Part shown: piece by piece, positions 46,322 to 55,142 of the stretch
Numbering within the stretch: position 1 is the first letter of the stretch
Layout of the letters: each line of letters starts with the position of its first letter
Assembly (NCBI GenBank): GCA_029256105.1
Contig: JAQSYO010000004.1
Coordinates: 124,001 to 188,000, forward strand
Direction: 5' to 3'
Source of the DNA: Herbinix sp.
GTDB lineage: Bacteria > Bacillota > Clostridia > Lachnospirales > Lachnospiraceae
DNA length: 64,000 bases
Notes under the pieces: model-generated
What the model saw: the letters and a program-made list of their open reading frames with translations, nothing else
Told to the model about the DNA's origin: nothing
The model's database searches: none
Position numbers and translations under genes: made by a program

Positions 46322-47452
46322 TCACCCCTCAAAATTCAAACAATAGCCAAAGGTTGCTGGCTTCTTTGCGTTCTTCGTAAGAACCCAAAGAGTATTCTGG
46401 TTCGCGGAAACCGGAGCCTGACCATCACCATCAGTAAAAATGATTACCAAGGGTATCTTTTGTTGGTCGGCCAGTTCAAAGATAGGTCTAAAATCCGTTC
46501 CACCTCGTTTAATTCTTTTCTTATCAGTTACAAAGGTTCCTAGTGGAACGGGTTTACTACATTCAGTATCAAATCTGGTAACCATCATAGAGGTTCCAGT
46601 AATCTTATTAATTTCTTGGAGTTCTTGATAAAATGATTTCACTAATGAGTCAGAAATAGATCCACTTTCGTCGATTGCGATTAAGGCGCTAACACCGATG
46701 GATCGCTTCGTGCCAGGTAAATCTTCGTATCTTCTGGATTGTCGCTTATAAGATTTACGAATTATCATCTTTCCTCTTCCGGACAGAAAACGCTTTAGGA
46801 TAACTCTCCAGTCAATCTGAAGTTCCTTATAGACATCATCAATTCTATCGCCGAGTCCTTCAGGAAATTCACCCACCGACCTTGCTTCCGAGATTATCTG
46901 CATAAGATTACTTTTCAAAGCATTAACTTCCATGTCAGTGGCAGTTTCTTCGGATATTTTTTGTGCTTTAATACTATTATCACCTTCAAAGATTAAGATC
47001 GTATCTCCTTCCCTCGAAGCTAAAGAAATTATCTCGTTTACATCTGTGATAATCTCATAATAATATTCTGCGTTCTTTCCTGGTTCAATTTTTCTTTTTA
47101 TTTTCCTGGCAATTTTATCAACTGTAACCGCATCAGCTCCGATATTTTTATCGGGGATCATCTCATTTACTGCCATATCACAAGCAATAGACCATAATAA
47201 AATCTGACGATTCCCTCTGCGATATTGATGTAATAAAATCACATGAAGAAGTTCGTGTAAAACAATACCTAATTTATATTGATTTGATAGACTCTCAAAC
47301 CAATTTGGATTGTAGTAAATAATCAACTCCGGAACTGAGGCCATCTTTATAGTTGTTACATTATCTGCCTCAACCAAGGAAACGGAGGAAGCCACAAATC
47401 CAAATAACGGTTGTTCGATCAATAACTTCGTGACTATATCATGAATATTCAT
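46322..47452 (-). CDS. Metallopeptidase-like VWA protein (DUF2201 type)
   Basis: A 376-residue two-domain protein. The N-terminal domain has a zinc-protease-like motif HELLHVILLH (His66, Glu67, His70, His75). The C-terminal domain is VWA-like with a MIDAS motif DESGS (261-265), then RFDTECS and IFTDGDG. This combination is the DUF2201/VWA_MoxR-partner type often encoded next to MoxR ATPases; in such pairs the AAA+ ring is thought to act on metal insertion or complex assembly. Whether the protease site is active is unknown. The start ATG 47452 follows GAAAGGA; the GTG at 47503 has none. Separated from the ATPase gene by a perfect hairpin. Confidence 0.88.
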   Translation of the reverse strand: MNIHDIVTKLLIEQPLFGFVASSVSLVEADNVTTIKMASVPELIIYYNPNWFESLSNQYKLGIVLHELLHVILLHQYRRGNRQILLWSIACDMAVNEMIPDKNIGADAVTVDKIARKIKRKIEPGKNAEYYYEIITDVNEIISLASREGDTILIFEGDNSIKAQKISEETATDMEVNALKSNLMQIISEARSVGEFPEGLGDRIDDVYKELQIDWRVILKRFLSGRGKMIIRKSYKRQSRRYEDLPGTKRSIGVSALIAIDESGSISDSLVKSFYQELQEINKITGTSMMVTRFDTECSKPVPLGTFVTDKKRIKRGGTDFRPIFELADQQKIPLVIIFTDGDGQAPVSANQNTLWVLTKNAKKPATFGYCLNFEG

Positions 47453-47511
47453 GTTAATACCCATTCCTTTCTTCAAAACCTGCAAACTTTGGGCTGAAGG
47501 CACAAATTTGC

Positions 47512-47537
47512 GTGTGAAAAATCTTGATTTTTCACAC
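47512..47537 (-). repeat. Perfect 12-bp hairpin between the MoxR and VWA genes
   Basis: GTGTGAAAAATC (47512-47523) and GATTTTTCACAC (47526-47537), two-base centre. It lies in the 94-base gap inside the operon and has no T-tract downstream on the minus strand, so it is better read as an RNA-stability or processing element than a terminator. Confidence 0.75.
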
Positions 47538-47546
47538 TATCTCCCC

Positions 47547-48626
47547 CTATTCCTCGCTGAGGACATCTATAATTTTATCACTAATACCTTCAAACACTTT
47601 CGACTTCTCTAGAAAGATACCAACCTCCTCTGGTCGATTCATTGAAAGACCTTTGAAAAACAAAACCTGCAGTTCTTGTGGTAGATCTGTTAAGAACTCA
47701 TTTATATTCGTTACATGTTCATCACATACGATCAATCCTGCAATTATCTTTTTGATTATATAATTTAGAATTTCGATGTGTTTTTTTGCGAGTAATTTCT
47801 GTATATCGTCTCTAACTTCACTATAGTTTTCCAGTAATTTTTTAGTTGCAGGAATCCGAATATCTTTATCTCTGCAAAAACCATAGAACGCTGCCGCTGC
47901 TTGTGGACCGACTATGCCGGCAACCAATTCACGCATCAGCTTTTCTTCCAGTATACAGTGATTCAATAATTCCTGTACCTTCGTCCAACCTCTTGGAGTA
48001 GGATATTTGGATAATGCAGTAGAATCAGCTGCTTTTTTCACAACTAGCAGCATGTCAGGACAAGCCTGAAGGTAAGCTAACACATCATCATTCGGATTAT
48101 TCTTTAAGGAAAAATTAATATAATCTTCTATATCTGCAGATACTTCGATAGAAATAAATCGATCAATCATGGCATCATCCAATGAGTTTACAAGATAATT
48201 CATTGTGTCAGGGTTCATGGTTACACCAATGGTCCAGCCCTCAGCAATATGATGTCCGTTAATCTTCTTCTCCAACAACAAAGGATATAATACAGATACT
48301 GTGTCGCTTGGTACTCTATTAATTTCTTCAAGGACAAGAATGCCCTTCTCTGGGTACATCCCCATTAAAATTGCTTGCCTCGTGGGGAGGAATTGAGGAG
48401 CTAGGTATACGGTTACCTTATGTTCTCTATCCTTATCCGGTAATCCCATAAAATCAGGTCCTTCCAATGCTGCAGCATATAGATTGATATATCCGATGCC
48501 TAACTCGTCCGTACATTGTTTATAGGCTGAAGTTTTACCGACGCCCCGTTCACTGATTAAAGCGGTAACGCTTCTCGTATTTAAATAGAGTTCCTTAATA
48601 CAATCCTTTGCCTCACTTATTTTCAT
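47547..48626 (-). CDS. MoxR family AAA+ ATPase
   Basis: A 359-residue AAA+ ATPase of the MoxR clade. Walker A GVGKTS (about 28-33 in SERGVGKTS), Walker B ILVLEEINRV near residue 95, sensor 1 region TMNPDT and the MIDRF segment (arginine-finger-like DDAMIDRF) are present, followed by a helical lid. MoxR proteins work as chaperone-like remodelers with VWA partners; here the partner gene is next in the operon. The start ATG 48626 follows GGGGAGG by seven bases; an upstream TTG at 48641 is not supported. Driven by a good promoter at 48678-48706. Confidence 0.9.
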   Translation of the reverse strand: MKISEAKDCIKELYLNTRSVTALISERGVGKTSAYKQCTDELGIGYINLYAAALEGPDFMGLPDKDREHKVTVYLAPQFLPTRQAILMGMYPEKGILVLEEINRVPSDTVSVLYPLLLEKKINGHHIAEGWTIGVTMNPDTMNYLVNSLDDAMIDRFISIEVSADIEDYINFSLKNNPNDDVLAYLQACPDMLLVVKKAADSTALSKYPTPRGWTKVQELLNHCILEEKLMRELVAGIVGPQAAAAFYGFCRDKDIRIPATKKLLENYSEVRDDIQKLLAKKHIEILNYIIKKIIAGLIVCDEHVTNINEFLTDLPQELQVLFFKGLSMNRPEEVGIFLEKSKVFEGISDKIIDVLSEE

Positions 48627-48677
48627 GGTTAACCTCCCCAAGCACTGACTATTTTTTATTGTTGTTATTTCCTTTTT

Positions 48678-48706
48678 ATTCTAATTCCTTGTTAATATTT
48701 AGTCAA
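48678..48706 (-). promoter_or_regulatory. Promoter of the MoxR-VWA operon
   Basis: On the minus strand TTGACT (48706-48701), 17-base spacer, TAGAAT (48683-48678), 52 bases before the MoxR start. The rest of the 334-base gap 48627-48960 shows no gene. Confidence 0.7.
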
Positions 48707-48960
48707 TGTCTTATTTTCAAATTAATCATATGCATTAAAAACACTAATGCCTACGAAAATACCAGTAATTTTTGGAAAGTTATTGTCCCTATTTCATAAT
48801 TATGTTAATATTACATGGATTCCTACCGAATATATAGTTTTCGTACTTACCGGGGGATAATTATATATGTTCGCGTTTATATTGAAATCAATTTGATCTA
48901 AGCTATCATTTAGCTGGTAATTTCTTAAAATTCATATTTAAAAGAACAGGAGGTGTTGCA

Positions 48961-49350
48961 ATGCCTAGTTGTCAACTAGCTTCCAACATAAGTCAAATGG
49001 ATGCGTCCATGATTACTGCGCTACTTGAAGATGCCGGAATACCTTCTTTTATAAAAGATCGTGGTATGGGTGGCTATCTGAAGATATACATGGGTTATAC
49101 TATTTATGGCCAGGATATCTATGTTAATGAAGAGAGTTATGATAAAGCAAAAGAGCTGTTAGACTTTTACTTTAATTCGACTATTGAAGATATTGATGAA
49201 GACATGATTACGGAAGATAGTAATATAGAATACGAACCCGAGGAAATAGCAAAATATAAATTCCATAAGGGTAGCATAGTTGCTAGGATTATTATTATCC
49301 TATTTATGTTAACCTGTATAGGTACTTATATATTGAATTATTTGTATTAA
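48961..49350 (+). CDS. DUF2007-type protein with C-terminal membrane anchor
   Basis: A 129-residue protein: residues 1-70 match the DUF2007 (signal-transducing-like) pattern, with ASMITALLEDAGIPSFIKDRG and a VNEESYDKAKELLDFY end typical of these ferredoxin-like folds; an acidic linker follows (about 75-100); the last 22 residues are one membrane helix (IIIILFMLTCIGTYIL) so the domain faces the cytoplasm. Function unknown. Strong ACAGGAGGTG ribosome site. Single gene, divergent from the MoxR operon, followed by tandem repeats that resemble its own 3' end. Confidence 0.8.
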   Translation: MPSCQLASNISQMDASMITALLEDAGIPSFIKDRGMGGYLKIYMGYTIYGQDIYVNEESYDKAKELLDFYFNSTIEDIDEDMITEDSNIEYEPEEIAKYKFHKGSIVARIIIILFMLTCIGTYILNYLY

Positions 49351-49377
49351 TTTATTATGTTAACTTGATTGCATTCA

Positions 49378-49480
49378 CTTATTTGTATAAATTTATTGCA
49401 TTGACTTATTTGCATTAACTTATTTGTATTAACTTATTTGTATTAACTTATTTGTATTAACTAATCTATATTAACCTATT
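49378..49480. repeat. Tandem 14-bp repeats (ATTAACTTATTTGT)
   Basis: Three perfect copies at 49414-49455 flanked by decayed copies on both sides. Similar to the 3' end of the DUF2007-type gene (TTGAATTATTTGTATTAATT), from which they may have grown. Confidence 0.75.
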
Positions 49481-49570
49481 TACGTGAATTATTTATATTA
49501 AGATTTCGTCGTTTCTTTGTTAGTTATTACGTAACATTACATGTACCATAAGAAGTCAAAATAAAAAAGA

Positions 49571-49602
49571 GAGTGTTACGAATTTTATCGTAACACTCAT
49601 TT
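49571..49602. terminator. Bidirectional terminator after glnK
   Basis: GAGTGTTACGA (49571-49581) pairs perfectly with TCGTAACACTC (49588-49598); T-runs on both sides. Confidence 0.9.
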
Positions 49603-49603
49603 T

Positions 49604-49942
49604 TTATAAAGCGCTTATTCCCCGCTCTTTCGTTCTAATTCTAATGCAATCAATCACTTCGCTGATGAAGATTTTTCCGTCACCGAATTCTCCTGTTTCT
49701 GCAACCGAGGTAATGACCTCTAAAATTTCTTCTAATCGTTCATCCGGTACTACGATTTTAATCTCTACCTTCGCAAGCGTATTCATAATAATTGTATTAC
49801 CTCTTACATATTCAGTAAAACCATATTGATTTCCGCAGCCGAACACTTGATTTATTGTAATACCATTAATTTTTCTACTAAGCAAAGCTTCCTTTAATGG
49901 TTCTAACTTTTCTGGTCTGATTATCGCCTCAATCTTTTTCAA
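49604..49942 (-). CDS. glnK: PII nitrogen regulatory protein (GlnK-type)
   Basis: A 112-residue PII protein that senses 2-oxoglutarate and ATP/ADP and gates the ammonium channel encoded just upstream. I start it at the TTG at 49942, eight bases after AGGAGAG, because then LKKIEAII aligns with the usual MKKIDAII; the GTG at 49951 is too near the ribosome site. The nucleotide motif TGEFGDGKIF is intact. In the T-loop (TEYVRGNTIIMNTLAK) position 51, normally the Tyr that is uridylylated, is Ile, so control by uridylylation is not possible, in line with Gram-positive PII proteins. Gap to amtB is 28-37 bases. Confidence 0.93.
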   Translation of the reverse strand: MKKIEAIIRPEKLEPLKEALLSRKINGITINQVFGCGNQYGFTEYVRGNTIIMNTLAKVEIKIVVPDERLEEILEVITSVAETGEFGDGKIFISEVIDCIRIRTKERGISAL

Positions 49943-49979
49943 TATAATCACTCTCCTATTCCATGTTTCATTGTGTTTA

Positions 49980-51227
49980 TTAATCCAAACCGGTAAACGA
50001 AGGATAAGCCAATTCTCTATGTTCCGCTAAATCAAGTCCAAGAGCTTCTTCATTCTTTGTAACTCTGATTGGCATGAATAATTTTATTACTGATAGAATT
50101 ACAAAAGTAGCGATTGAGGAAAGTGCGATTGTTATCACGATACTAAGTAGTTGTGCTACAAAGAGTTTCGTATCACCAAACACCAATCCATCCCATTGAG
50201 CTGTTGCATTAATTGATTTCTGTGCGAATAGGCCTGTGGCTATTCCACCCCAAATACCTCCGATGCCATGACAACCAAAGGCATCTAACGCATCGTCATA
50301 TCCAAATTTCGATTTCAGTTTTGTTACACTGAAGTAGCAGATAGGGCTAACGAGTGCACCAATAACCAAGGACGCCCAGATTGGAACAAAACCAGCTCCG
50401 GGTGTGATTGCTACTAAACCAACCACTGCTCCTGTCGCAGCACCTAGTACAGTAGGCTTACCATGAAATACTTTCTCAAGTAGCATCCAGGATAACAATC
50501 CCATCGCTGCTGAGGTATTCGTAGTTAGAATAGCATGAACAGCCAAACCATCTGCTGCTAATGCACTTCCCCCATTAAATCCAAACCATCCGAACCACAA
50601 AAGTCCTGCTCCGATTACAACAAACGGAATATTATGTGGTTTGTAAGTTACAATACCGAACTCTCTTCTTTTTCCTAACAAAATGCAGGCTATAAGTCCA
50701 GAAACACCGGAACTGATATGTACAACATTGCCTCCTGCAAAATCAACTGCTCCAAGTTCACGAATGAAACCTCCTTCACCCCATACCATATGTGCCATAG
50801 GATAGTATACAATGATGGACCATGCGATGATAAAGAAAAACAATGCAGAGAATTTCATTCTACCAGCGAGTGAGCCACAGATTAAAGCAGGTGTAATGAT
50901 TGCGAACATCATCTGAAAGGCTGCAAATAAAGTCTCCGGAATTGTTGAAGAATAAGATGCATTTGGCTCTGATCCCACACCATTAAAGAATGCATGGCTT
51001 AAACTTCCGATCACACCGCCGTGATCCGTTCCAAAAGAGAGTGAGTAACCAATTACGATCCACAATACGGACCCCACACCACAGATAAAGAAGCATGACA
51101 TCAGGGTATTTAATGCGTTCTTTCTTCTCTCCATACCCGAATAAAACATAGCCAATCCCGGTGTCATAAGAAAAACAAATGCTGTGCACATAATGATAAA
51201 TGCGCTGTTTGCTAAACTAATTTCCAT
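49980..51227 (-). CDS. amtB: Ammonium transporter AmtB
   Basis: A 415-residue Amt/Mep/Rh ammonium channel with eleven predicted membrane helices and no signal peptide cleavage. Conserved pore residues: first His in GNVVHISSGVSG, second His in FGCHGIGGIWGG, and the phenylalanine gate region in LLWFGWFGFNGGSALAA. The C-terminal cytoplasmic tail ends EEALGLDLAEHRELAYPSF, the element that couples to PII. The operon amtB-glnK is expressed when nitrogen is poor. A consensus promoter and a leader terminator lie upstream, so expression appears to be attenuated. ATG with GGAAGG. Confidence 0.95.
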   Translation of the reverse strand: MEISLANSAFIIMCTAFVFLMTPGLAMFYSGMERRKNALNTLMSCFFICGVGSVLWIVIGYSLSFGTDHGGVIGSLSHAFFNGVGSEPNASYSSTIPETLFAAFQMMFAIITPALICGSLAGRMKFSALFFFIIAWSIIVYYPMAHMVWGEGGFIRELGAVDFAGGNVVHISSGVSGLIACILLGKRREFGIVTYKPHNIPFVVIGAGLLWFGWFGFNGGSALAADGLAVHAILTTNTSAAMGLLSWMLLEKVFHGKPTVLGAATGAVVGLVAITPGAGFVPIWASLVIGALVSPICYFSVTKLKSKFGYDDALDAFGCHGIGGIWGGIATGLFAQKSINATAQWDGLVFGDTKLFVAQLLSIVITIALSSIATFVILSVIKLFMPIRVTKNEEALGLDLAEHRELAYPSFTGLD

Positions 51228-51261
51228 GTTAATCCTTCCATTTCCTATGGTATTTTAATAC

Positions 51262-51306
51262 AAAAAAAGCGACTGCTTTTAGATGTGAATCTAATAGCCA
51301 ATCGCC
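51262..51306 (-). promoter_or_regulatory. Leader terminator (attenuator) of amtB-glnK
   Basis: On the minus strand: GCGA...GCT...TTAGAT, loop TCAC, ATCTAA...AGC...TCGC followed by seven T, ending 35 bases before the amtB ATG. A competing stem AGTCG-AAGG-CGATT overlaps the 5' arm of the terminator. This is the layout of a switchable terminator; the controlling factor (for example an ANTAR-type antiterminator) is not seen here. Confidence 0.7.
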
Positions 51307-51318
51307 TTCGACTTGTAA

Positions 51319-51347
51319 AATTTATCATGAATTATTATAAATGTCAA
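51319..51347 (-). promoter_or_regulatory. Promoter of amtB-glnK
   Basis: Minus strand TTGACA (51347-51342), 17-base spacer, TAAATT (51324-51319). Transcription start would be about ten bases before the attenuator. Confidence 0.75.
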
Positions 51348-51375
51348 TTCTTTTTTCATTAAATATTATGGGAAA

Positions 51376-51963
51376 TTATGGTGTCTCTAAAATTCCTACA
51401 ATATTCTTTAAGGACTCTTCATATTCTTGATCTGAAGAATTCTTAAAAATTAATAGGTCATCCACGACCTTAGGATCATCAAGGGAGGTTGGAATATTAA
51501 AGTTACAGCTTGCAATATACTCATCCCAATGAGCTAATTTCCAAGTATCCCGATCAACATTACGAGTGATCATACGCTGCTTACAAACTTCAATCGAAGT
51601 TTCTACCCAGATTACAACGAGTCTCGCATTTTTTTCTTTCAATTTGCTCTTTAGATTATTAATGTAATTAATATCTCGGATTTCTTCTGTAAATGGGGCA
51701 TTAATCAATACGATATCATCGTAATCCAATGCTTCAAGAGCTAGTGCTACAACGGCTTCATATTCGTAATCACGAATATGATCCTCAAAGAACTTTGAGC
51801 TTCTGTTATAAGGCTCTCCGGCTACTTCAAATATTTGTTTCGACAAAATAATCAGAGTATCTTTATCCAGATACACTACATGCTTTAACGTTTTCGACAA
51901 CTGCTTTGAAATATATGTCTTACCACAGGCAGGCGGGGATGTTACTAAAATCAGTTTTTTCAT
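51376..51963 (-). CDS. P-loop kinase-like NTPase
   Basis: A 195-residue single-domain P-loop protein of the AAA_33/shikimate-kinase-like type. The Walker A is SPPACGKTYIS (residues 9-19); LDKDTL follows with a catalytic acidic residue; VLINAPF is the second core strand; the lid segment CKQRMITRNVDRD carries arginines. Proteins like this phosphorylate small molecules or nucleic-acid ends (antibiotics, nucleosides, tRNA fragments) and cannot be assigned from sequence. It is just upstream of the amtB promoter region but probably separate. ATG with GGAGGT. Confidence 0.82.
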   Translation of the reverse strand: MKKLILVTSPPACGKTYISKQLSKTLKHVVYLDKDTLIILSKQIFEVAGEPYNRSSKFFEDHIRDYEYEAVVALALEALDYDDIVLINAPFTEEIRDINYINNLKSKLKEKNARLVVIWVETSIEVCKQRMITRNVDRDTWKLAHWDEYIASCNFNIPTSLDDPKVVDDLLIFKNSSDQEYEESLKNIVGILETP

Positions 51964-52062
51964 TTTACCTCCATAGACTCATTTCGTCTAAATAAAATTG
52001 TATTATATTTTTTGTATCATTTTGCCATATAAGTTATTTTTATTATTTATATATTCATTAAT

Positions 52063-52101
52063 TTGCTTTATTATTTTGCTTTATTATTTTGCTTTATTAT
52101 T
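52063..52101. repeat. Three tandem copies of a 13-bp unit (TTGCTTTATTATT)
   Basis: Perfect copies at 52063-52075, 52076-52088 and 52089-52101 in the intergenic region between the M20 peptidase and the kinase-like gene. Confidence 0.8.
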
Positions 52102-52191
52102 TTACCATATTATTATGAAATTTTTTTGTTTTTTCTATATCATCGACTGAATTACTTCCTTACACCTTTTCATTTCGTTTACTATTGCTAT

Positions 52192-53634
52192 TTAGCACTC
52201 CTTAATAAGACTCACATAAAATTCTACCGTTTTGACCAACGTAGATAATTTTATTCTTTCGTTATGTCCATGAATCATACCTCTCTCTTCTTTGGTCAAT
52301 TCCATTGCAGAAAAGCGATATACGTGATCGGTTACTTTACAATAATGTCTGGAATCACTACAGGCCATCATCAAATACGGAGATACGATAGCCTCCGGCC
52401 AAGTACTTTGAATTACCTTCTTTAGTATCATCCACTCTTCACAATCAGTATCCGAAAAAATTGAGGGGTTCATACCATTTATGATCTTAATTTTTATTTT
52501 ATCATTCTTTATTACCTTAGTTAAATAATTTTGCGCCGTTTCCATCGTATCTGAACCGAGAAGACGAAGGTTTGCTCCAACCGTAGCTTTCGGAGGAAGT
52601 ATGTTGAACGCCTTGCTTCCTTCCATTCGAGTTACAGCGCAGGTCGTCCTCATCATGGCGTTTAGTTCGCCTCCGGAAAGCTTACAGACTAGATCAAGTA
52701 CCGGTTGAAAACACCACAAATTTGCAAACAAGATTCGATACGCAAAATTTGAATGTCTTCCCAACGTATCAAACATCTCAGCCACCGGCTTTGTAAGCTG
52801 CGCTTTAAATGGTTTCTTCTCAATCGCTACAATCGCCTTAGCCAGAGTACCGATTATGGTATGCGTTGGTGGTGTTGAGGCATGACCGCCCTGACTGTCC
52901 AGTGTAAATTCCATATTGACGCTACCTTTTTCTGCAATACCAATAAGTGCACAGGGTTTTGTAACTCCCGGAAACACCTTTTCTACTACAGCCCCACCTT
53001 CATCTAATACGAAAGCAGGTGTAACTCCTCTTTGTTCTAATTCCTTAACAATATCTGCACAGGAACTACCATCGATTTCTTCCTCTCCTGAGAAAGAGAA
53101 ATAAATATCTTGTTGTGGGATAAAACCAGTGGTTATTAGGTACTCTGCTGCTTCCATAATTCCACACAAGGTTCCCTTTGTGTCCAGTGTCCCTCTCCCC
53201 CAGAGTACTCCATCCTCAACGATACCTTCAAATGCAGGCTTTACCCAGCCGCTCTCTTCGATCGGCACCACATCATAATGTGCCATCAATACCGTTGGCC
53301 TCTGGTCATCTCTCCCCTTCCAATGATATAGAATACCGCACTTTCCAACAAAGTCTCGAGTACACGACTTATGTATATTGGGAAATCGTTCTTCTAAAAG
53401 TCTTCGAAACTTTTCAAATTCCCCCTGATCCACAAGACTTCCATCCCGGTTAGATATAGTTCTACAGCGAATCATATCTGCCATATCTCTTGTGATCTTG
53501 TCACAGTCCAATTGATATTCCACTTGCATTTCTGATGTTACCTGCTCAGGACGAAACATTGCTGCACGTTGTAAGATCAATACAAGAAACGCAAGTAATA
53601 TAAATAAAATACCGAAACCTAAATAAAGTCCCAT
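52192..53634 (-). CDS. M20 family metallopeptidase with membrane anchor
   Basis: A 480-residue peptidase of the M20 family (PM20D1/carboxypeptidase-S type). One N-terminal membrane helix (about residues 4-24) anchors it. Zinc-binding residues: [25 protein letters not shown] with the catalytic Glu, DEGGA and the late His in GMIHGHNER. The dimerisation domain is in the middle. Likely a peptidase or amidase for small peptides or N-acyl amino acids; which side of the membrane the domain faces is unclear. The start is ATG 53634, seven bases after AAGGAAGG. Last gene of an operon with the two membrane proteins upstream, gap 24 bases. Confidence 0.9.
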   Translation of the reverse strand: MGLYLGFGILFILLAFLVLILQRAAMFRPEQVTSEMQVEYQLDCDKITRDMADMIRCRTISNRDGSLVDQGEFEKFRRLLEERFPNIHKSCTRDFVGKCGILYHWKGRDDQRPTVLMAHYDVVPIEESGWVKPAFEGIVEDGVLWGRGTLDTKGTLCGIMEAAEYLITTGFIPQQDIYFSFSGEEEIDGSSCADIVKELEQRGVTPAFVLDEGGAVVEKVFPGVTKPCALIGIAEKGSVNMEFTLDSQGGHASTPPTHTIIGTLAKAIVAIEKKPFKAQLTKPVAEMFDTLGRHSNFAYRILFANLWCFQPVLDLVCKLSGGELNAMMRTTCAVTRMEGSKAFNILPPKATVGANLRLLGSDTMETAQNYLTKVIKNDKIKIKIINGMNPSIFSDTDCEEWMILKKVIQSTWPEAIVSPYLMMACSDSRHYCKVTDHVYRFSAMELTKEERGMIHGHNERIKLSTLVKTVEFYVSLIKEC

Positions 53635-53658
53635 CAAGCTACCTTCCTTTCACCGATG

Positions 53659-54318
53659 TTACAGTTTATTTTTCTTATACAATATCCTTGCTGCTCCTAT
53701 CGAGATTAATGCTCCCACTGGAACCAGTATACCAACAGAACCAGCAAGAGAAGGTACACACAGAAATAATGCAACCATAAAAAGTAAGGGTGCTAAAGAA
53801 ATCTTCCAATTTTTGCTTACATACACAACCGCTAAACCGCCAAAAAGTGATGGGAGAATATTTTCAAATGCCGGTTTTAAAGTGGGTGAATTCAATATTG
53901 GTGATAACTGAGCCAACAATAAAACTCCAGCTGCAATAATCAGTGTTGTTACGATGGAGGAGGTAGCAATTGCAATGGTCGAGATTACTTCTCCTTCCTC
54001 TGTACCTGATTTTACCTTTGCATTTTCCATCGCATTCAGTGCACTCGGCACTTTTAAGTTGGTAAGGTTGCCAGTCACAAACCCGAGATAGGAACCTGCT
54101 GTACCTAACATTGGTGTATAGGTGATAACCTCTATCGTACCAACAATCCAGAAAATCGAGGCAACTCCCACCAATCCATTGAACACCGGCGTAATTCCCG
54201 GCCAAGCATTATAATATATACAGATTGATATTGGTACACAAAACAGCAGTATGATTGCTGTCCAAATCCATATTTGTCCATAGAAGTGTGTCATATCGTC
54301 ATATGATTTCTTATTCAT
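53659..54318 (-). CDS. Membrane protein partner of the DUF5058 protein
   Basis: A 219-residue membrane protein with six or so hydrophobic segments (about 10-33, 40-65, 110-140, 145-165, 170-190, 193-215). I do not recognise a named family; the pattern of Gly/Ala-rich helices resembles small permease subunits. The start ATG 54318 is seven bases after AGGAGGA; the TTG at 54339 is unsupported. It lies 13 bases after the DUF5058 gene and 22 before the M20 peptidase gene, so it is one transcript. The pairing suggests a two-subunit permease for the peptidase substrate; that is inference. Confidence 0.78.
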   Translation of the reverse strand: MNKKSYDDMTHFYGQIWIWTAIILLFCVPISICIYYNAWPGITPVFNGLVGVASIFWIVGTIEVITYTPMLGTAGSYLGFVTGNLTNLKVPSALNAMENAKVKSGTEEGEVISTIAIATSSIVTTLIIAAGVLLLAQLSPILNSPTLKPAFENILPSLFGGLAVVYVSKNWKISLAPLLFMVALFLCVPSLAGSVGILVPVGALISIGAARILYKKNKL

Positions 54319-54331
54319 CACTCGTCTCCTC

Positions 54332-55054
54332 CTATACAATCAACGGTGTAATAACAACCGCGAAGGCCATGGCACCAAGCATACTAATGGGCAATGCATA
54401 ATTTTGCAGCCATTTAATATTACATACTTTGTATAACAGACCACAGCCAGCCATGAGTAACGCAGAAAACAGAAGTACAAAAATCGGTATCCATCCCACC
54501 AAGCCATTTCGTACGCCTGCAAAAACCATACCCAAAAATGCAGAAATCATACCTAAAAATATCGCTGTAATAAATAGTTCTCCCCACTTACTATCCTTAT
54601 TCTTAATCGATAAGATTCCTTTTTGAATCCGTTTTAATAAAATTGGAACCAGTATAATACTTGGCATAATTCCCAAGGTCATAACCCATGCAATTGCAGT
54701 GTAAGCTTTCGGATCCGTAATCGTATCTGAAAGTGACACACCGATCGCTTTCGCTGTCGTCGTTGCAGCCGGGAGTTCATATGTAATCGCCCCTATGACA
54801 CTTAACCGAATCCATGGTAGTGGAAGACCCAAGAACTTTGATAAGGTAACCACGCCTAGCAAAATGGATATTGCTGGAGCTATGGTAAAAATGGTTGTAG
54901 ACATTATCGTCTTTCTAATTTGTTTCATATCCATACCAATCACTTTTGCTCTACGATATGCCCGTATTAAGAAAAATAGGGACTGCGCTATTACAAACAC
55001 AATAACAATAACCGCGACTGAATATAAAAAGCCGCTATTGGGGTTGAATTTCAT
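54332..55054 (-). CDS. DUF5058 family membrane protein
   Basis: A 240-residue membrane protein with six predicted helices. The N-terminal FNPNSGFLYSVAV, the helix FVIAQSLFFLIRAYRRAK and the PLPWIRLSVIGAITYELPAA segment match DUF5058 as I remember it, a family of unknown function found next to M20 peptidases. First gene of a three-gene operon. A candidate promoter is at 55114-55142. ATG with AGGAGGAG. Likely a transport component with the next gene. Confidence 0.82.
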   Translation of the reverse strand: MKFNPNSGFLYSVAVIVIVFVIAQSLFFLIRAYRRAKVIGMDMKQIRKTIMSTTIFTIAPAISILLGVVTLSKFLGLPLPWIRLSVIGAITYELPAATTTAKAIGVSLSDTITDPKAYTAIAWVMTLGIMPSIILVPILLKRIQKGILSIKNKDSKWGELFITAIFLGMISAFLGMVFAGVRNGLVGWIPIFVLLFSALLMAGCGLLYKVCNIKWLQNYALPISMLGAMAFAVVITPLIV

Positions 55055-55113
55055 ATTATACTCCTCCTATTAATGATAATGAAGCCGTCCAAAATTTGGT
55101 CAAACTTACATTA

Positions 55114-55142
55114 AATATATCATTATGATATTGTGTACGCAA
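55114..55142 (-). promoter_or_regulatory. Candidate promoter of the DUF5058-M20 operon
   Basis: Minus strand TTGCGT (55142-55137), 17-base spacer, TATATT (55119-55114), in the 330-base gap 55055-55384. Confidence 0.5.
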
